A stretch of DNA of 64,000 nt from Alistipes sp. (GTDB lineage Bacteria > Bacteroidota > Bacteroidia > Bacteroidales > Rikenellaceae): NCBI GenBank assembly GCA_017381935.1, contig JAFOBG010000032.1, positions 62,001-126,000 of the forward strand, read 5' to 3'. A program made the translations under genes and the position numbers. Below the pieces are notes generated by a model that did not search any database, had not been told where the DNA came from, and worked only from the letters and a program-made list of their open reading frames with translations. Position 1 is the stretch's first letter; each line of letters starts with the position of its first letter. Shown piece by piece: positions 16,765-24,888 of the stretch.

Positions 16765-17532
16765 CTATAGAATTTTGCTCAACTCATCAATTTGGGTATA
16801 AGCAGTAATATCTGCCTGTACGGGTACAACGGATACATATCCGGCATTGAGTGCCCACTCGTCAGTATCCTCAGCTTGAGGCTCTTGGTTATCAAATGCA
16901 CCTGTGAGCCAGAAATATTTACCGCCATAAGGGTCTGTTCTCTCATAGAACTCCTCACGCCAATATCCGCGAGTCTGACGGCATACTTTAATGCCCTTAA
17001 TCTGCTCTATAGGTATGTCAGGAACGTTTACATTAAGGCATAATGGGCGAGAAATAGGATTGTTAATTACAGACTCAACAACCCTTATTCCGTACTCTAT
17101 GCAGGCTGTAAAATCGGCATCGTTAGCATGGTTTACATTAGATAGACCTACAGATGGAATACCATAGAATGCTGACTCCATTGCAGCTCCCATAGTTCCT
17201 GAGTATAATACGTTAACGGCCGAGTTTGAGCCGTGATTAATTCCGGAGATTGTAAGATCTATCTTCTCATTTTTGAGTAGATAGTCAAAGGCAAATTTTA
17301 CACAATCAACAGGAGTGCCGTTAAGTGCATAAACAGTCAGCCCCTCCTCCTTTTTAATCTTTGTCAAACGAAGTGTGTCAAACAGTGTAATGGCCTGACT
17401 TTTACCACTCTGTACGGTCTGTGGCGCAATGGCAATAACACGTCCAAAACGGCGAGCGACCTCTATTGCTGCCGCAAAACCTTTCGATGCATAACTATCA
17501 TCGTTGGTTACAAAAATAAGTTTCTCATTCAT
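16765..17532 (-). CDS. surE: 5'/3'-nucleotidase SurE
   Basis: 255 aa, the usual size. Metal-dependent phosphatase on nucleoside monophosphates. The DD pair is in VTNDDSYASKGF (~8-19), followed by APQTVQSGKSQAIT (~36-49), NGTPVDCVKFA (~71-81), and SGINHGSNSAVNVLYSGTMGAAMESAF (the first part carries the metal-binding Asn, ~95-121). Cytoplasmic. It is first in an operon with a two-component pair, an arrangement I do not know as standard. Confidence 0.95.
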   Translation of the reverse strand: MNEKLIFVTNDDSYASKGFAAAIEVARRFGRVIAIAPQTVQSGKSQAITLFDTLRLTKIKKEEGLTVYALNGTPVDCVKFAFDYLLKNEKIDLTISGINHGSNSAVNVLYSGTMGAAMESAFYGIPSVGLSNVNHANDADFTACIEYGIRVVESVINNPISRPLCLNVNVPDIPIEQIKGIKVCRQTRGYWREEFYERTDPYGGKYFWLTGAFDNQEPQAEDTDEWALNAGYVSVVPVQADITAYTQIDELSKIL

Positions 17533-17539
17533 AGCACTA

Positions 17540-17570
17540 CAAAGGTATGAAAAAAAGAAAAATCGTACAA
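17540..17570 (-). promoter_or_regulatory. Promoter of the surE operon
   Basis: Minus strand: TTG (17570-17568), a 20-base spacer, TACCTTTG (17547-17540). The -7 box ends only eight bases before the surE ATG, so the leader is very short or absent. Confidence 0.6.
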
Positions 17571-17585
17571 GAAGAGTATAGCTTT

Positions 17586-18080
17586 TTAATACAATTCAAT
17601 ATATTCGTAGCTGTTTCCTACTGCCTTAAGGTATTGGGCAAACATCTGTTGAGAGATTACTACAGTTGCTCGGTTATCGTTAGGATGAAAACTGAGTGAT
17701 GGGTATGTTAGTAGATTTCTATCTAAAAATAGGTGTACGTGGTTCTCAGTATCATTAATTAGCCCGAAAGGGGAGACTGAACCAGGTTTTAGACCTAAAT
17801 AGCGTTCCATGCGCTGCTCAGAGGCGAAAGAGAGTTTGCCTTGCTTGAGTCGTTGCTCTAAATCATGAATAGCCAAAGACTGTTCACTATCAAAGACAAC
17901 AAGATAGTGGCGGTTACCTTTGTGGTTACGGAAGAATAAGTTTTTACAATGTTTTGAACCGTCATTGTGCCAAAACTTGCGGGCAATCTCTATTGTCGGG
18001 GCCTCAGGATGGGTATAAAAAGAGTATTCGATTCCCAGCTCTTGCAGAAAATCGAATACACGCTCTTGTCTTTCTGTCAT
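17586..18080 (-). CDS. Prolyl-tRNA deacylase-like (ProX/YbaK) protein
   Basis: 164 aa from the ATG at 18080, one base after the rpe stop. A longer frame reaching back into rpe adds 27 unconserved residues. It matches the stand-alone YbaK/ProX editing domain that hydrolyses mischarged aminoacyl-tRNA, probably Ala-tRNA(Pro). Family parts are FYTHPEAPTIE (~22-32), the KHCKNLFFRNHKGNRHYLVV segment (lysine for tRNA/substrate binding, ~44-63), SFASEQRMERYLGLKPGSVSPFGL and the Asn/His-rich strand near the end. Cytoplasmic. Co-transcribed with rpe. Confidence 0.88.
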   Translation of the reverse strand: MTERQERVFDFLQELGIEYSFYTHPEAPTIEIARKFWHNDGSKHCKNLFFRNHKGNRHYLVVFDSEQSLAIHDLEQRLKQGKLSFASEQRMERYLGLKPGSVSPFGLINDTENHVHLFLDRNLLTYPSLSFHPNDNRATVVISQQMFAQYLKAVGNSYEYIELY

Positions 18081-18081
18081 A

Positions 18082-18750
18082 CTACTTTGATATAGCTGCA
18101 CGAAGTTGTGGAATAGACTCATCAAGGGCCATGCCTTTACGATATACACCTGCAGTACCACCTACAAAGACATTTGCACCCATGCCTGCCATAAGCTCTG
18201 CACGCTCACAAGAGACAGAGCCATCAACGCTGATAAGAACGTTTTCATAACCGTTGTTGTCAAGCCATTGACGCATCTGAGCAACCTTATCAAGAATACC
18301 ATCAACGAGTTTTGCACCTGAGAATCCAGGATGTACAAGCATCAAGGTAACCATATCTGTATAAGCCATGTGTGGAGCTACAGCCTCAACCGGAGTGTCA
18401 GGGTTTACTACCACGCCAAACAATGCACCTTTTGAGTGAATGTCGGCTGCAAATTGACTTAAATCCTTATCCAACTCAACGTGAGTAGATACAATGTCGC
18501 CTTGGTGAACATCAATCTTTGAGCAGATAAACTCAGGCTCTTCACACATCAAGTGGATGTCAAGAGGGAGGTTTGTAACCTTGTGCATAGCATTAGGGAA
18601 GTCTGGACCGAAGGTCATGTTTGGTACAAAATGACCATCCATAACGTCGATGTGTAGCCAATCTATGCCGTTGCGTTCAAGGGTTTTGATGTCGCGCTCA
18701 AGATTCATCAAATCTGAGCACATTACTGATACAGAAATTTTATTAGCCAT
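18082..18750 (-). CDS. rpe: Ribulose-phosphate 3-epimerase
   Basis: 222 aa from the ATG at 18750 (an upstream in-frame ATG at 18813 overlaps the promoter and is rejected). TIM-barrel epimerase of the pentose phosphate pathway. Metal and catalytic motifs are LHIDVMDGHFVPNMTFGP (Asp pair, ~34-51), LDIHLMCEEPE (~66-76), LMLVHPGFSGAKLVDG (~135-150) and ISVDGSVS (~176-183). The last motif normally reads DGGV, a minor change. Allulose-6-phosphate epimerase is an alternative. The tRNA-editing gene follows in the same transcript. Confidence 0.93.
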   Translation of the reverse strand: MANKISVSVMCSDLMNLERDIKTLERNGIDWLHIDVMDGHFVPNMTFGPDFPNAMHKVTNLPLDIHLMCEEPEFICSKIDVHQGDIVSTHVELDKDLSQFAADIHSKGALFGVVVNPDTPVEAVAPHMAYTDMVTLMLVHPGFSGAKLVDGILDKVAQMRQWLDNNGYENVLISVDGSVSCERAELMAGMGANVFVGGTAGVYRKGMALDESIPQLRAAISK

Positions 18751-18810
18751 ATTTATTATAATAAAAACAATTCGTGTTGCGCACAAGGTGTACAAATCAC
18801 CTATTATTTG

Positions 18811-18818
18811 CAAAGATA
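18811..18818 (-). promoter_or_regulatory. Promoter -7 box of rpe
   Basis: Minus-strand TATCTTTG at 18818-18811, 60 bases before the chosen ATG and just after the rejected upstream ATG at 18813, which it overlaps. This supports the shorter protein. Confidence 0.6.
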
Positions 18819-18837
18819 ATATTTTTTGGAGAATAAA

Positions 18838-18868
18838 TTGCTTGTTTTGTAGAAAATTTCTAATTTTG
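18838..18868 (+). promoter_or_regulatory. Promoter of the glycerophosphodiesterase gene
   Basis: TTG at 18838-18840, a 20-base spacer, TAATTTTG at 18861-18868, 27 bases before the first ATG. It is divergent from the rpe promoter. Confidence 0.6.
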
Positions 18869-18895
18869 TTTTAAGAAAAACAACTTAATACTAAT

Positions 18896-19702
18896 ATGAC
18901 TATGAAAAAAGTTTTGTTAATTGCTGCAGCAGCAATGTTTTCTTTGGCTGCAATAGCACAGCCGAAAGTGATTGCTCATCGTGGATTTCATGCAAAGAAA
19001 GGCTCTTGCCGTAACTCTATAGAGGCCCTTAAGCAAGCTCAGAAGATGAAACTTTATGGCTCAGAGTGTGATATTAATATGACTGCCGATGGTGTTATTG
19101 TAGTTGCACACGGTTATTTGCATCCAGATAAGATTTATCGTAAGGGTGAGGATATTCCTCGTTTGAATATTCAGAAGAGTACCTATGCAGAGCTTCAGAC
19201 GATTCCTTTGGAGAATGGAGAGTTGATGCCTACTTTGGAGCAGTATCTTGAGCAGCTGAAAAAGAGTAATAAGACAAAACTCATTATCGAGATAAAGAAC
19301 CACGCAACTCCGGCAAAGGAGACAGAGATTGTGCAGAAAACTATCGAGATGGTTGCAAAGCACGGTCTTAACGATATGGTTGAGTATATTGCATTCCGCC
19401 CATGGATCTGCTTTGAACTTGAGCGTCTTGTACCAAAGGGTACACCTATCTCTTATCTAAATGGCGACTACGACCCAACTTATGTTGAGGGTATGGGTAT
19501 TACAGGTATTGACTATAAGTTTACAGTCCTTCAGAAGAAGCCAAAGTGGATTAAGCAGTGCCAGAAAAAGGGTCTTACTGTAAATGTCTGGACTGTTGAT
19601 AAGGAGGAGGATTTGCGCTGGGTTATTGAGCAGGGTGTAGATTATATTACAACTGACGATCCGGTACTTGCAACCAAACTGATTAAGGAGATGTGTAAAT
19701 AG
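18896..19702 (+). CDS. Secreted glycerophosphodiester phosphodiesterase
   Basis: 268 aa (266 if the second ATG at 18902 is used; both precede the same signal peptide, cleaved after AIAQ). GDPD family (PF03009): VIAHRGFH with the catalytic His, then SECDINMTADGVIVVAHGYL carrying the Glu/Asp metal ligands and second His, and LIIEIKNH further on. The C-terminus VNVWTVDKEEDLRWVIEQGVDYITTDDP is the typical last barrel strands. It releases glycerol-3-phosphate from deacylated phospholipids in the periplasm. The family motif HRGxxxxxPENT reads HRGFHAKKGSCRNS here, a common Bacteroidales variant. The permease gene follows after eight bases. Confidence 0.92.
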   Translation: MTMKKVLLIAAAAMFSLAAIAQPKVIAHRGFHAKKGSCRNSIEALKQAQKMKLYGSECDINMTADGVIVVAHGYLHPDKIYRKGEDIPRLNIQKSTYAELQTIPLENGELMPTLEQYLEQLKKSNKTKLIIEIKNHATPAKETEIVQKTIEMVAKHGLNDMVEYIAFRPWICFELERLVPKGTPISYLNGDYDPTYVEGMGITGIDYKFTVLQKKPKWIKQCQKKGLTVNVWTVDKEEDLRWVIEQGVDYITTDDPVLATKLIKEMCK

Positions 19703-19709
19703 TATTGCA

Positions 19710-20960
19710 ATGGATTTTAGATATGGTATAAACGATCGCCCCAATATAGGGGCGATGTTTCTCTATGGAATACAATGGCTGATGATTTCTATTCCAGTGG
19801 TGCTTACAAGTACATTTGTTGCTCCACCAGGAGAGACTCTCTTTTTTACTCAGAAACTATTTGCTATAATGGGCGTTACGATGATTGTAAACTCGTTGTG
19901 GGGACATCGTATGCCTATGATTGCAGGCCCTGCAGCAGTATTGCTGATGGGTGTTTTAGCTGCGACTCAGCAAGGTGCAGGTGTTAGTGTAATTTATCCC
20001 TCAGTCTTGATTGGAGGTGTGATTATCACCCTTATTGCTGTTTTGGGATTGATGCGTCGAGTGCAACGCCTCTTTACGCCAAGAATTGTGGTGGCTATAG
20101 TTGTGCTTATCTCCTTTACAATGGCAAAACCGATTGTGGGAATGATATTCTCGGATAAGGATAATCAGCTATTGGCACTTGTTGTCGCTCTGTTTATGGT
20201 TATAGCTATGGCTATGGCCAATAACATGCTTAGAGGCGTTTGGAAGTCTATGGTAGTTATTGTGGCAATGGTCTTAGGCTCTATAGTATACTATTGTATA
20301 GTAGGTTTTCCAACTACATTTATTTCTGATACTGTGGTGCCAAACTTCTTGATTGATAGTGTGGAACTTGATGCAGGAGTTGTTCTGTCGTTTATCTTCT
20401 GCTATATAGCACTATTTATCAATCAAGTTGGCTCTGTTCAATCTCTTGGAGATTTTGTCGGTGTAGATAATATGGATAAGCGACAGAGTCGAGGAATGAT
20501 TGTTCAGGGTGTAATGAATATGGTCAGTGGCGCTTTTGGAGTTATTGGCCCTGTGGACTACTCACTCTCTCCGGGCGTTGTAGCCTCTACGGGTTGTGCG
20601 TCAAGATATACAGTTATTCCGGCAGCTGTTGTAATGATTGCTTTAGCTTTTATGCCTGATGTGGTATCTGTATTACTAACTATACCTCAGCCTATAATGG
20701 GCGTTGTGTTGTTATACCTTATGGCGACTCAAATTGCAGCCGGCCTGCACATGATGCATACCTCTTCGGCAGTTGCAACATTTAAAGACGGACTTGTGCT
20801 TGCAATACCTATTATGTTTACCGTCATCCTCTCTTTTGCTCCGCAGTCGGCAATGAATGCTGTTCCTTCGCTATTGCGCCCTATTGTGGGTAATGGATTT
20901 GTGATGGGTATTATAATTATTATGCTTTTGGAACACCTATTCTTAAAAGATAAGAGATAA
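19710..20960 (+). CDS. NCS2 nucleobase:cation symporter (uracil/xanthine permease)
   Basis: 416 aa, about 12-14 helices, xanthine/uracil permease family (PF00860). The N-terminal RYGINDRPNIGAMFLYGIQWLMISIPVVL start, the helix-3 GHRMPMIAGPAAVLLMG stretch and the helix-10 region (GPVDYSLSPGVVASTGCASR) match the family, but the usual QNxGxxxxT motif is replaced by SLSPGVVASTG, so substrate specificity is uncertain. Inner-membrane uptake of a nucleobase is likely. Its stop overlaps the aldolase ATG (TAATG). Confidence 0.85.
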   Translation: MDFRYGINDRPNIGAMFLYGIQWLMISIPVVLTSTFVAPPGETLFFTQKLFAIMGVTMIVNSLWGHRMPMIAGPAAVLLMGVLAATQQGAGVSVIYPSVLIGGVIITLIAVLGLMRRVQRLFTPRIVVAIVVLISFTMAKPIVGMIFSDKDNQLLALVVALFMVIAMAMANNMLRGVWKSMVVIVAMVLGSIVYYCIVGFPTTFISDTVVPNFLIDSVELDAGVVLSFIFCYIALFINQVGSVQSLGDFVGVDNMDKRQSRGMIVQGVMNMVSGAFGVIGPVDYSLSPGVVASTGCASRYTVIPAAVVMIALAFMPDVVSVLLTIPQPIMGVVLLYLMATQIAAGLHMMHTSSAVATFKDGLVLAIPIMFTVILSFAPQSAMNAVPSLLRPIVGNGFVMGIIIIMLLEHLFLKDKR

Positions 20961-21784
20961 TGAATGTAAAAGAGTTACTCAAAGATTGCCAACAACAAAA
21001 GTGTGCAGTGTTGGCAACTAATTTTTACAACCTTGAGACACTGCTGGCAGTAATGCGTGCTGCTCAGGCTACATCCTCTCCTGTATTATTGCAACTCACT
21101 CGCTCAAGTATTGACTATATGGGTCTAAAACAGGCCGTGGCTATGGCTCGCCAAGCTATTGCAGATTATGGAGTAAATGGTTGGATTCATCTTGACCATG
21201 GCGGTAGTATAGAGCTTGTTGAGCACTGTCTTGATGCGGGCTTTGACTCTGTGATGATAGATGCCTCAGAGGAGCCTTTCGAGACAAATGTGGAGATAAC
21301 ACGTCGTGTAGTGGAACTTGCAGCCCCATACGGTGTAAATGTAGAGGCCGAGTTAGGATATGTAGCAAAACTTGGGCAAGAGCAGGGTGGAGGCTTTACA
21401 ACACCTCAAGAGGCAAAACTGTTTGTAGAACAGACAGGTGTAGATGCTCTGGCTGTATCTATAGGTTCCGCACATGGATTTTATAAGCAGGCCCCTAAAC
21501 TCGATATAGAGCGTCTGGCGCAGATACACGCTACAACAGATGTGGCGTTAGTGCTACATGGTAGTTCTGGTATTCCACACGATATGGTACAGCAGGCTAT
21601 TACCAATGGTATTGTTAAGGTTAATCTTGCTACAGAGATTAAAGATACATTTATGCGCAACTTGAAGTCTATTTTAACTACTACAGACGAGATAGACCTA
21701 AGAAAAGTATTCCCTAAGGCAACAAATGCTGTGGTGGAACTTCTGCTTGAAAAGTATAAAGTTGTAAAAAATATCCAGATGTAA
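20960..21784 (+). CDS. Class II fructose-bisphosphate/tagatose aldolase family
   Basis: 274 aa, the size of the short class II aldolases (GatY/KbaY/Fba type). Zinc ligands are visible in WIHLDHGGS (His-Asp-His, ~75-83), in AELGYVA (Glu ~133-135), in IGSAHGFYK and in ALVLHGSSGIP (His). The phosphate-binding turn GSSGIP and NLATEIKDTFMR follow. It cleaves a ketose bisphosphate to dihydroxyacetone phosphate and an aldehyde phosphate. The exact sugar cannot be told from sequence. It is translationally coupled to the NCS2 permease, an unusual partner. Confidence 0.88.
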   Translation: MNVKELLKDCQQQKCAVLATNFYNLETLLAVMRAAQATSSPVLLQLTRSSIDYMGLKQAVAMARQAIADYGVNGWIHLDHGGSIELVEHCLDAGFDSVMIDASEEPFETNVEITRRVVELAAPYGVNVEAELGYVAKLGQEQGGGFTTPQEAKLFVEQTGVDALAVSIGSAHGFYKQAPKLDIERLAQIHATTDVALVLHGSSGIPHDMVQQAITNGIVKVNLATEIKDTFMRNLKSILTTTDEIDLRKVFPKATNAVVELLLEKYKVVKNIQM

Positions 21785-21808
21785 ACCATACTTTCCATTT
21801 TTTATTTA

Positions 21809-21816
21809 TATCTTTG
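21809..21816 (+). promoter_or_regulatory. Promoter -7 box of the SRPBCC-like gene
   Basis: TATCTTTG at 21809-21816, 18 bases before the ATG at 21835. It overlaps an upstream in-frame ATG at 21814, which is therefore rejected. Confidence 0.6.
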
Positions 21817-21834
21817 CACGTAAAGTTGAAAATT

Positions 21835-22242
21835 ATGGAGAAGTACGAATCAAAACAGTGTCAGATATTCAAGTCGGCAGCTCAGATATATCCATTTATA
21901 TCTAACTTCTCACTTCTAACACCTGCTGTAGCAGATAAGGTGGAGGAGTGGTACGCTACTGAGGATACCTGCTCGTTTAAAGTTAAAGGTTTTACCGTAA
22001 AGTTGCGTATGATTGACAAGGTTGAGGGTAAGCATGTCAAGATTACCGGTGATGATGGAGGTGTACCAATTGACTTCTCTTTCTGGATTCAACTACACGA
22101 GGTAACCCCAACAGATACCCGTATGCGTATGGTACTTCATGCAGAGCTCAATATGATGATGCGCATGATGGTTGGAAGTAAAATCCAAAAGGGTCTTGAC
22201 CAGGCAGCGGAGGGATTTGCACAGGCATTTAATCGTATATAA
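21835..22242 (+). CDS. SRPBCC/polyketide-cyclase-like protein
   Basis: 135 aa from the ATG at 21835. The order helix-strand-strand... with a long C-terminal amphipathic helix (IQKGLDQAAEGFAQAFNRI) suggests the START/SRPBCC helix-grip fold. Residues KYESKQCQIFKSAAQIYPFISNF resemble the first strand and helix of that fold. No catalytic residues are evident. Cytoplasmic. A ligand-binding role is possible but not shown. The stop codon begins the palindromic element copy C. Confidence 0.72.
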   Translation: MEKYESKQCQIFKSAAQIYPFISNFSLLTPAVADKVEEWYATEDTCSFKVKGFTVKLRMIDKVEGKHVKITGDDGGVPIDFSFWIQLHEVTPTDTRMRMVLHAELNMMMRMMVGSKIQKGLDQAAEGFAQAFNRI

Positions 22243-22371
22243 ATATTGTATTGGAGAAGCTGATACCTACGACACACTTCTTAAAAAATAGTGGCGGATG
22301 TACACATTAGTACTATCTGCCACTGTTTTTTGTACGATGCACGGTATCAGATATACTCTGACAATAAAATA
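22241..22371 (+). repeat. Palindromic intergenic element, copy C
   Basis: Begins within the preceding stop codon (22240-22242). Outer stem CTGATACC (22259-22266) / GGTATCAG (22343-22350). Central stem AGTGGCGGA (22290-22298) / TCTGCCACT (22316-22324) with one G-T pair, enclosing GTAC at 22300-22303 and 22310-22313. ACGATGCAC follows at about 22334-22342, as in copy D. The right end TGACAATAAAAT (22359-22370) equals that of B1. Between 22372 and 22626 only the HU promoter region is seen. Confidence 0.72.
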
Positions 22372-22536
22372 CGGTGTGCTGAATATCCTTGGTTTAGATG
22401 GTGGAGCCTTTGTTGAATATTAATATTGTGTATAAATCTGTAGATTGGATACATAGATAAAGGTAATAGCCAATGGATAAAAGTAAAAAAACTCAAAAAA
22501 AACGGAAGAAAGTTTTACCTTTTGCAAAAATAAGTG

Positions 22537-22544
22537 TATATTTG
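22537..22544 (+). promoter_or_regulatory. Promoter -7 box of the HU gene
   Basis: TATATTTG, giving a leader of about 75 bases before the ATG at 22627. A -33 box at the right spacing is not clear (TTTA at 22514-22517). Confidence 0.5.
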
Positions 22545-22626
22545 TGGCCGATTTCGCTCTGTATAAGGGCAATAAGGTTTTAACCGAAAGAAAATAGTAT
22601 AATTTATAACACAAAAGATTGAAATT

Positions 22627-22899
22627 ATGACAAAGGCAGACATCGTTACCGAGATTGCTAAAAAGACCGGTGTAGAGAAGGTTCAGATTCAGGCTATCGT
22701 TGAGTCATTCATGGAGGAGATTAAGGACTCTTTGGGTCGTGGTGAGAATGTATATCTTCGCGGTTTCGGTTCTTTTATCGTTAAGACACGTGCTGAGAAG
22801 GTTGCTCGCAACATCTCAAAGAATACAACTATCACTATTCCTGAGCACAAAATTCCAGCTTTCAAGCCAGCTAAGACTTTCGCTGCAAAGGTAAAGTAA
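22627..22899 (+). CDS. HU-family DNA-binding protein
   Basis: 90 aa, the standard HU/IHF size. MTKADIVTEIAKKTGVEKVQIQAIVESFMEEIKDSL gives the helical dimer part, and GENVYLRGFGSFIVKTRAEKVARNISKNTTITIPEHKIPAFKPAKTF gives the beta-arm with the RNISKNTTITIPEHKIPAFKP sequence that wraps DNA. It is a nucleoid protein acting as a dimer. The COX24-like peptide gene follows after 35 bases. Confidence 0.96.
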   Translation: MTKADIVTEIAKKTGVEKVQIQAIVESFMEEIKDSLGRGENVYLRGFGSFIVKTRAEKVARNISKNTTITIPEHKIPAFKPAKTFAAKVK

Positions 22900-22934
22900 T
22901 TGACACTATTGTTTAATCATTAATATTTACAACT

Positions 22935-23024
22935 ATGCCAAACGGAAAGAAGCATAAGCGTCACAAGATGGCGACCCACAAGCGTAAGAAGCGTCTGCGT
23001 AAGGATCGTCACAAGAAGAAGTAG
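22935..23024 (+). CDS. AURKAIP1/COX24-domain small basic peptide
   Basis: 29 aa, too short for most gene finders: starts MPNGKKHKRHKMATHKRKKR and ends KDRHKKK. Over half the residues are Lys, Arg or His. It matches the AURKAIP1/COX24-domain peptides that Bacteroidota encode between HU and the Rne/Rng gene; related mitochondrial proteins belong to the small ribosomal subunit. A ribosomal or rRNA-binding role is therefore likely, by family and by charge. A 12-bp hairpin follows the stop. Confidence 0.85.
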   Translation: MPNGKKHKRHKMATHKRKKRLRKDRHKKK

Positions 23025-23059
23025 TATTGCCCGTCGGCATATTGCTTAAATAGGAGTAT

Positions 23060-23088
23060 AACGCTAAAGGGGATATCCCTTTAGCGTT
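23060..23088 (+). terminator. 12-bp hairpin after the COX24-like gene
   Basis: AACGCTAAAGGG (23060-23071) / CCCTTTAGCGTT (23077-23088), perfect, loop of five. The run of T expected of a rho-independent terminator is missing (CCTATTATTG follows), so processing or RNA protection is an alternative. Confidence 0.55.
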
Positions 23089-23199
23089 CCTATTATTGAG
23101 AACGACTAAAAAACGAAATCCGCTATTAAATAGTAAAGTGTATATCTTGGATTTCATCTTTTTATTCACTCTCATAATTTGAAAACATAATCTTGTACT

Positions 23200-24867
23200 A
23201 TGAACCGTGAGTTAATAATCAATGTAACATCCAATGAAGTTGCCATTGCCTTGTGTGAAGATAAGGTATTGGTTGAGTTGGGTAAAGATATGGCGCAGAC
23301 AGGCTTTGCTGTAGGCGATATATATATCGGAAAGGTGCGCAAGATTATGCCCGGACTCAATGCCGCGTTTGTTAATATAGGACATGAACGCGACGCTTTT
23401 ATCCACTATCAGGACTTAGGACCGCACTTCCCGTCGCTTGACAAAATTGTCGATAGTTGGGCTCCAGGTAAGAAGAGTGTTCGATTGGAGAGTATGAAAA
23501 TCGATGCTCCATTGGAGAAGGAAGGTAAGATTTCAAGCCATCTGCAAGTAGGTCAGACTGTTATGGTCCAAATCTCTAAGGAGGCTATCTCAACTAAGGG
23601 ACCACGTCTGACTTGCGATATCTCGTTACCGGGAAGAAATATTGTCCTTGTTCCATTCTCCTCAAAAGTATTTCTCTCACAGAAAATTCGCTCTAACGAG
23701 GAGAAAAAACGCCTTAAGCGTGTAGCGGCAGGCGTACTTCCAAAGAATTTTGGCGTTATTATTCGTACCGCCGCAACAGCAGCCACAGACCTTGATGTAG
23801 AGCAGGATATCCTTGCCGCAGTCGAGAAGTGGAATAAGACGTTGCAGCAGATTCGCCGTCGTCAGGCTCCGGCACTGCTTATGGGCGAGATGAGTCGCGC
23901 CAACACTATTATTCGTGATACCCTTGATGGTTCGTTTACACAAATTTGTGTAGATGATGAGGGTATGTACAATGAGATTCGTAGTTACATCCGCTCGGTA
24001 GATCCAGAGAAGGAGAAGATTGTAAAATTGTATAGAGGCTCAGTTCCTATTTTTGATAACTTCGATATCTCACGACAAATAAAGTCGCTCTTTGCTCGTT
24101 ATGTATCTTTGAAGAGAGGTGCTTATCTGATATTTGACACTACGGAGGCTATGAATGTCATAGATGTCAACTCCGGAAATCGCACTAAGGCTGATGATAA
24201 TCAAGAGCAGACCGTGCTTGAGGTTAACCTTGCAGCCGCAGCAGAGATTGCTCGACAGTTGCGTCTTAGAGACTTAGGCGGTATTGTGATTATTGACTTT
24301 ATAGATATGCACAAGGCACAAAGCCGTCAAATGCTCTTTGAGGAGATGCAACGATTAATGGCTACCGACAAGGCGCGACATACTATATTACCACTGACCA
24401 AGTTTGGATTAATGCAAATTACTCGTCAGCGCATACGTCCTGTCGCTGTAAAGGATATTCAGGAGGTCTGCCCGACTTGTGGAGGAAGCGGCAAGATAGA
24501 GCCAACCGTTCTACTTGACCGAAAGATAGCCAATCAACTCTCTTTGCTCGCAGAGGAGCATGGAGAGAGGTATGTTAACCTTGTAGTAAGTCCGTATATT
24601 GCGGCTTATCTAAAGCGAGGCCTTGTCTCTCTTCGCACCAGATGGGCATTGCGCTATGGTATGTATATCTCTATTACAGCCTCTCAGAGCGCAGGTATGG
24701 TTGAGGTACAATATCTTGATCGCAAGGGCGAGAATATGTTGCATCCGAACTATATAGGTCGTAAAAAGGTGAAAAAAGCCGCTGCTGAAACACGTAAGGA
24801 GCAGAAGAGTCAGCAGAGTAAAGGTAAGAGAAGAAATAAAAGAGCTAAAGAGCAAAAGGATAAATAG
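23200..24867 (+). CDS. rng: Rne/Rng family ribonuclease
   Basis: 555 aa, a size between E. coli RNase G (489) and the catalytic half of RNase E. An S1-like domain (YIGKVRKIMPGLNAAFVNIGHERDAFIH) holds a Bacteroidota-type insertion. Catalytic metal Asp residues are in NVIDVNSGN (~325) and IVIIDFIDM (~368), and the zinc-link is CPTCGGSGK (~429). The Lys/Arg-rich tail (from ~520) replaces the degradosome scaffold of RNase E. It should process rRNA and decay mRNA in the cytoplasm. The mfd gene follows after 21 bases. Confidence 0.93.
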   Translation: MNRELIINVTSNEVAIALCEDKVLVELGKDMAQTGFAVGDIYIGKVRKIMPGLNAAFVNIGHERDAFIHYQDLGPHFPSLDKIVDSWAPGKKSVRLESMKIDAPLEKEGKISSHLQVGQTVMVQISKEAISTKGPRLTCDISLPGRNIVLVPFSSKVFLSQKIRSNEEKKRLKRVAAGVLPKNFGVIIRTAATAATDLDVEQDILAAVEKWNKTLQQIRRRQAPALLMGEMSRANTIIRDTLDGSFTQICVDDEGMYNEIRSYIRSVDPEKEKIVKLYRGSVPIFDNFDISRQIKSLFARYVSLKRGAYLIFDTTEAMNVIDVNSGNRTKADDNQEQTVLEVNLAAAAEIARQLRLRDLGGIVIIDFIDMHKAQSRQMLFEEMQRLMATDKARHTILPLTKFGLMQITRQRIRPVAVKDIQEVCPTCGGSGKIEPTVLLDRKIANQLSLLAEEHGERYVNLVVSPYIAAYLKRGLVSLRTRWALRYGMYISITASQSAGMVEVQYLDRKGENMLHPNYIGRKKVKKAAAETRKEQKSQQSKGKRRNKRAKEQKDK

Positions 24868-24888
24868 AGTAGGGTATAATCTGTAAAG

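Noticed and set aside
18082-18161. Longer N-terminus of the tRNA deacylase reaching into rpe
   Set aside because: The added residues are unlike the family and a start directly after the rpe stop fits better.
22473-22583. 36-codon Lys-rich open frame before the HU gene
   Set aside because: It overlaps the HU promoter, has no ribosome-binding context and no family resemblance.
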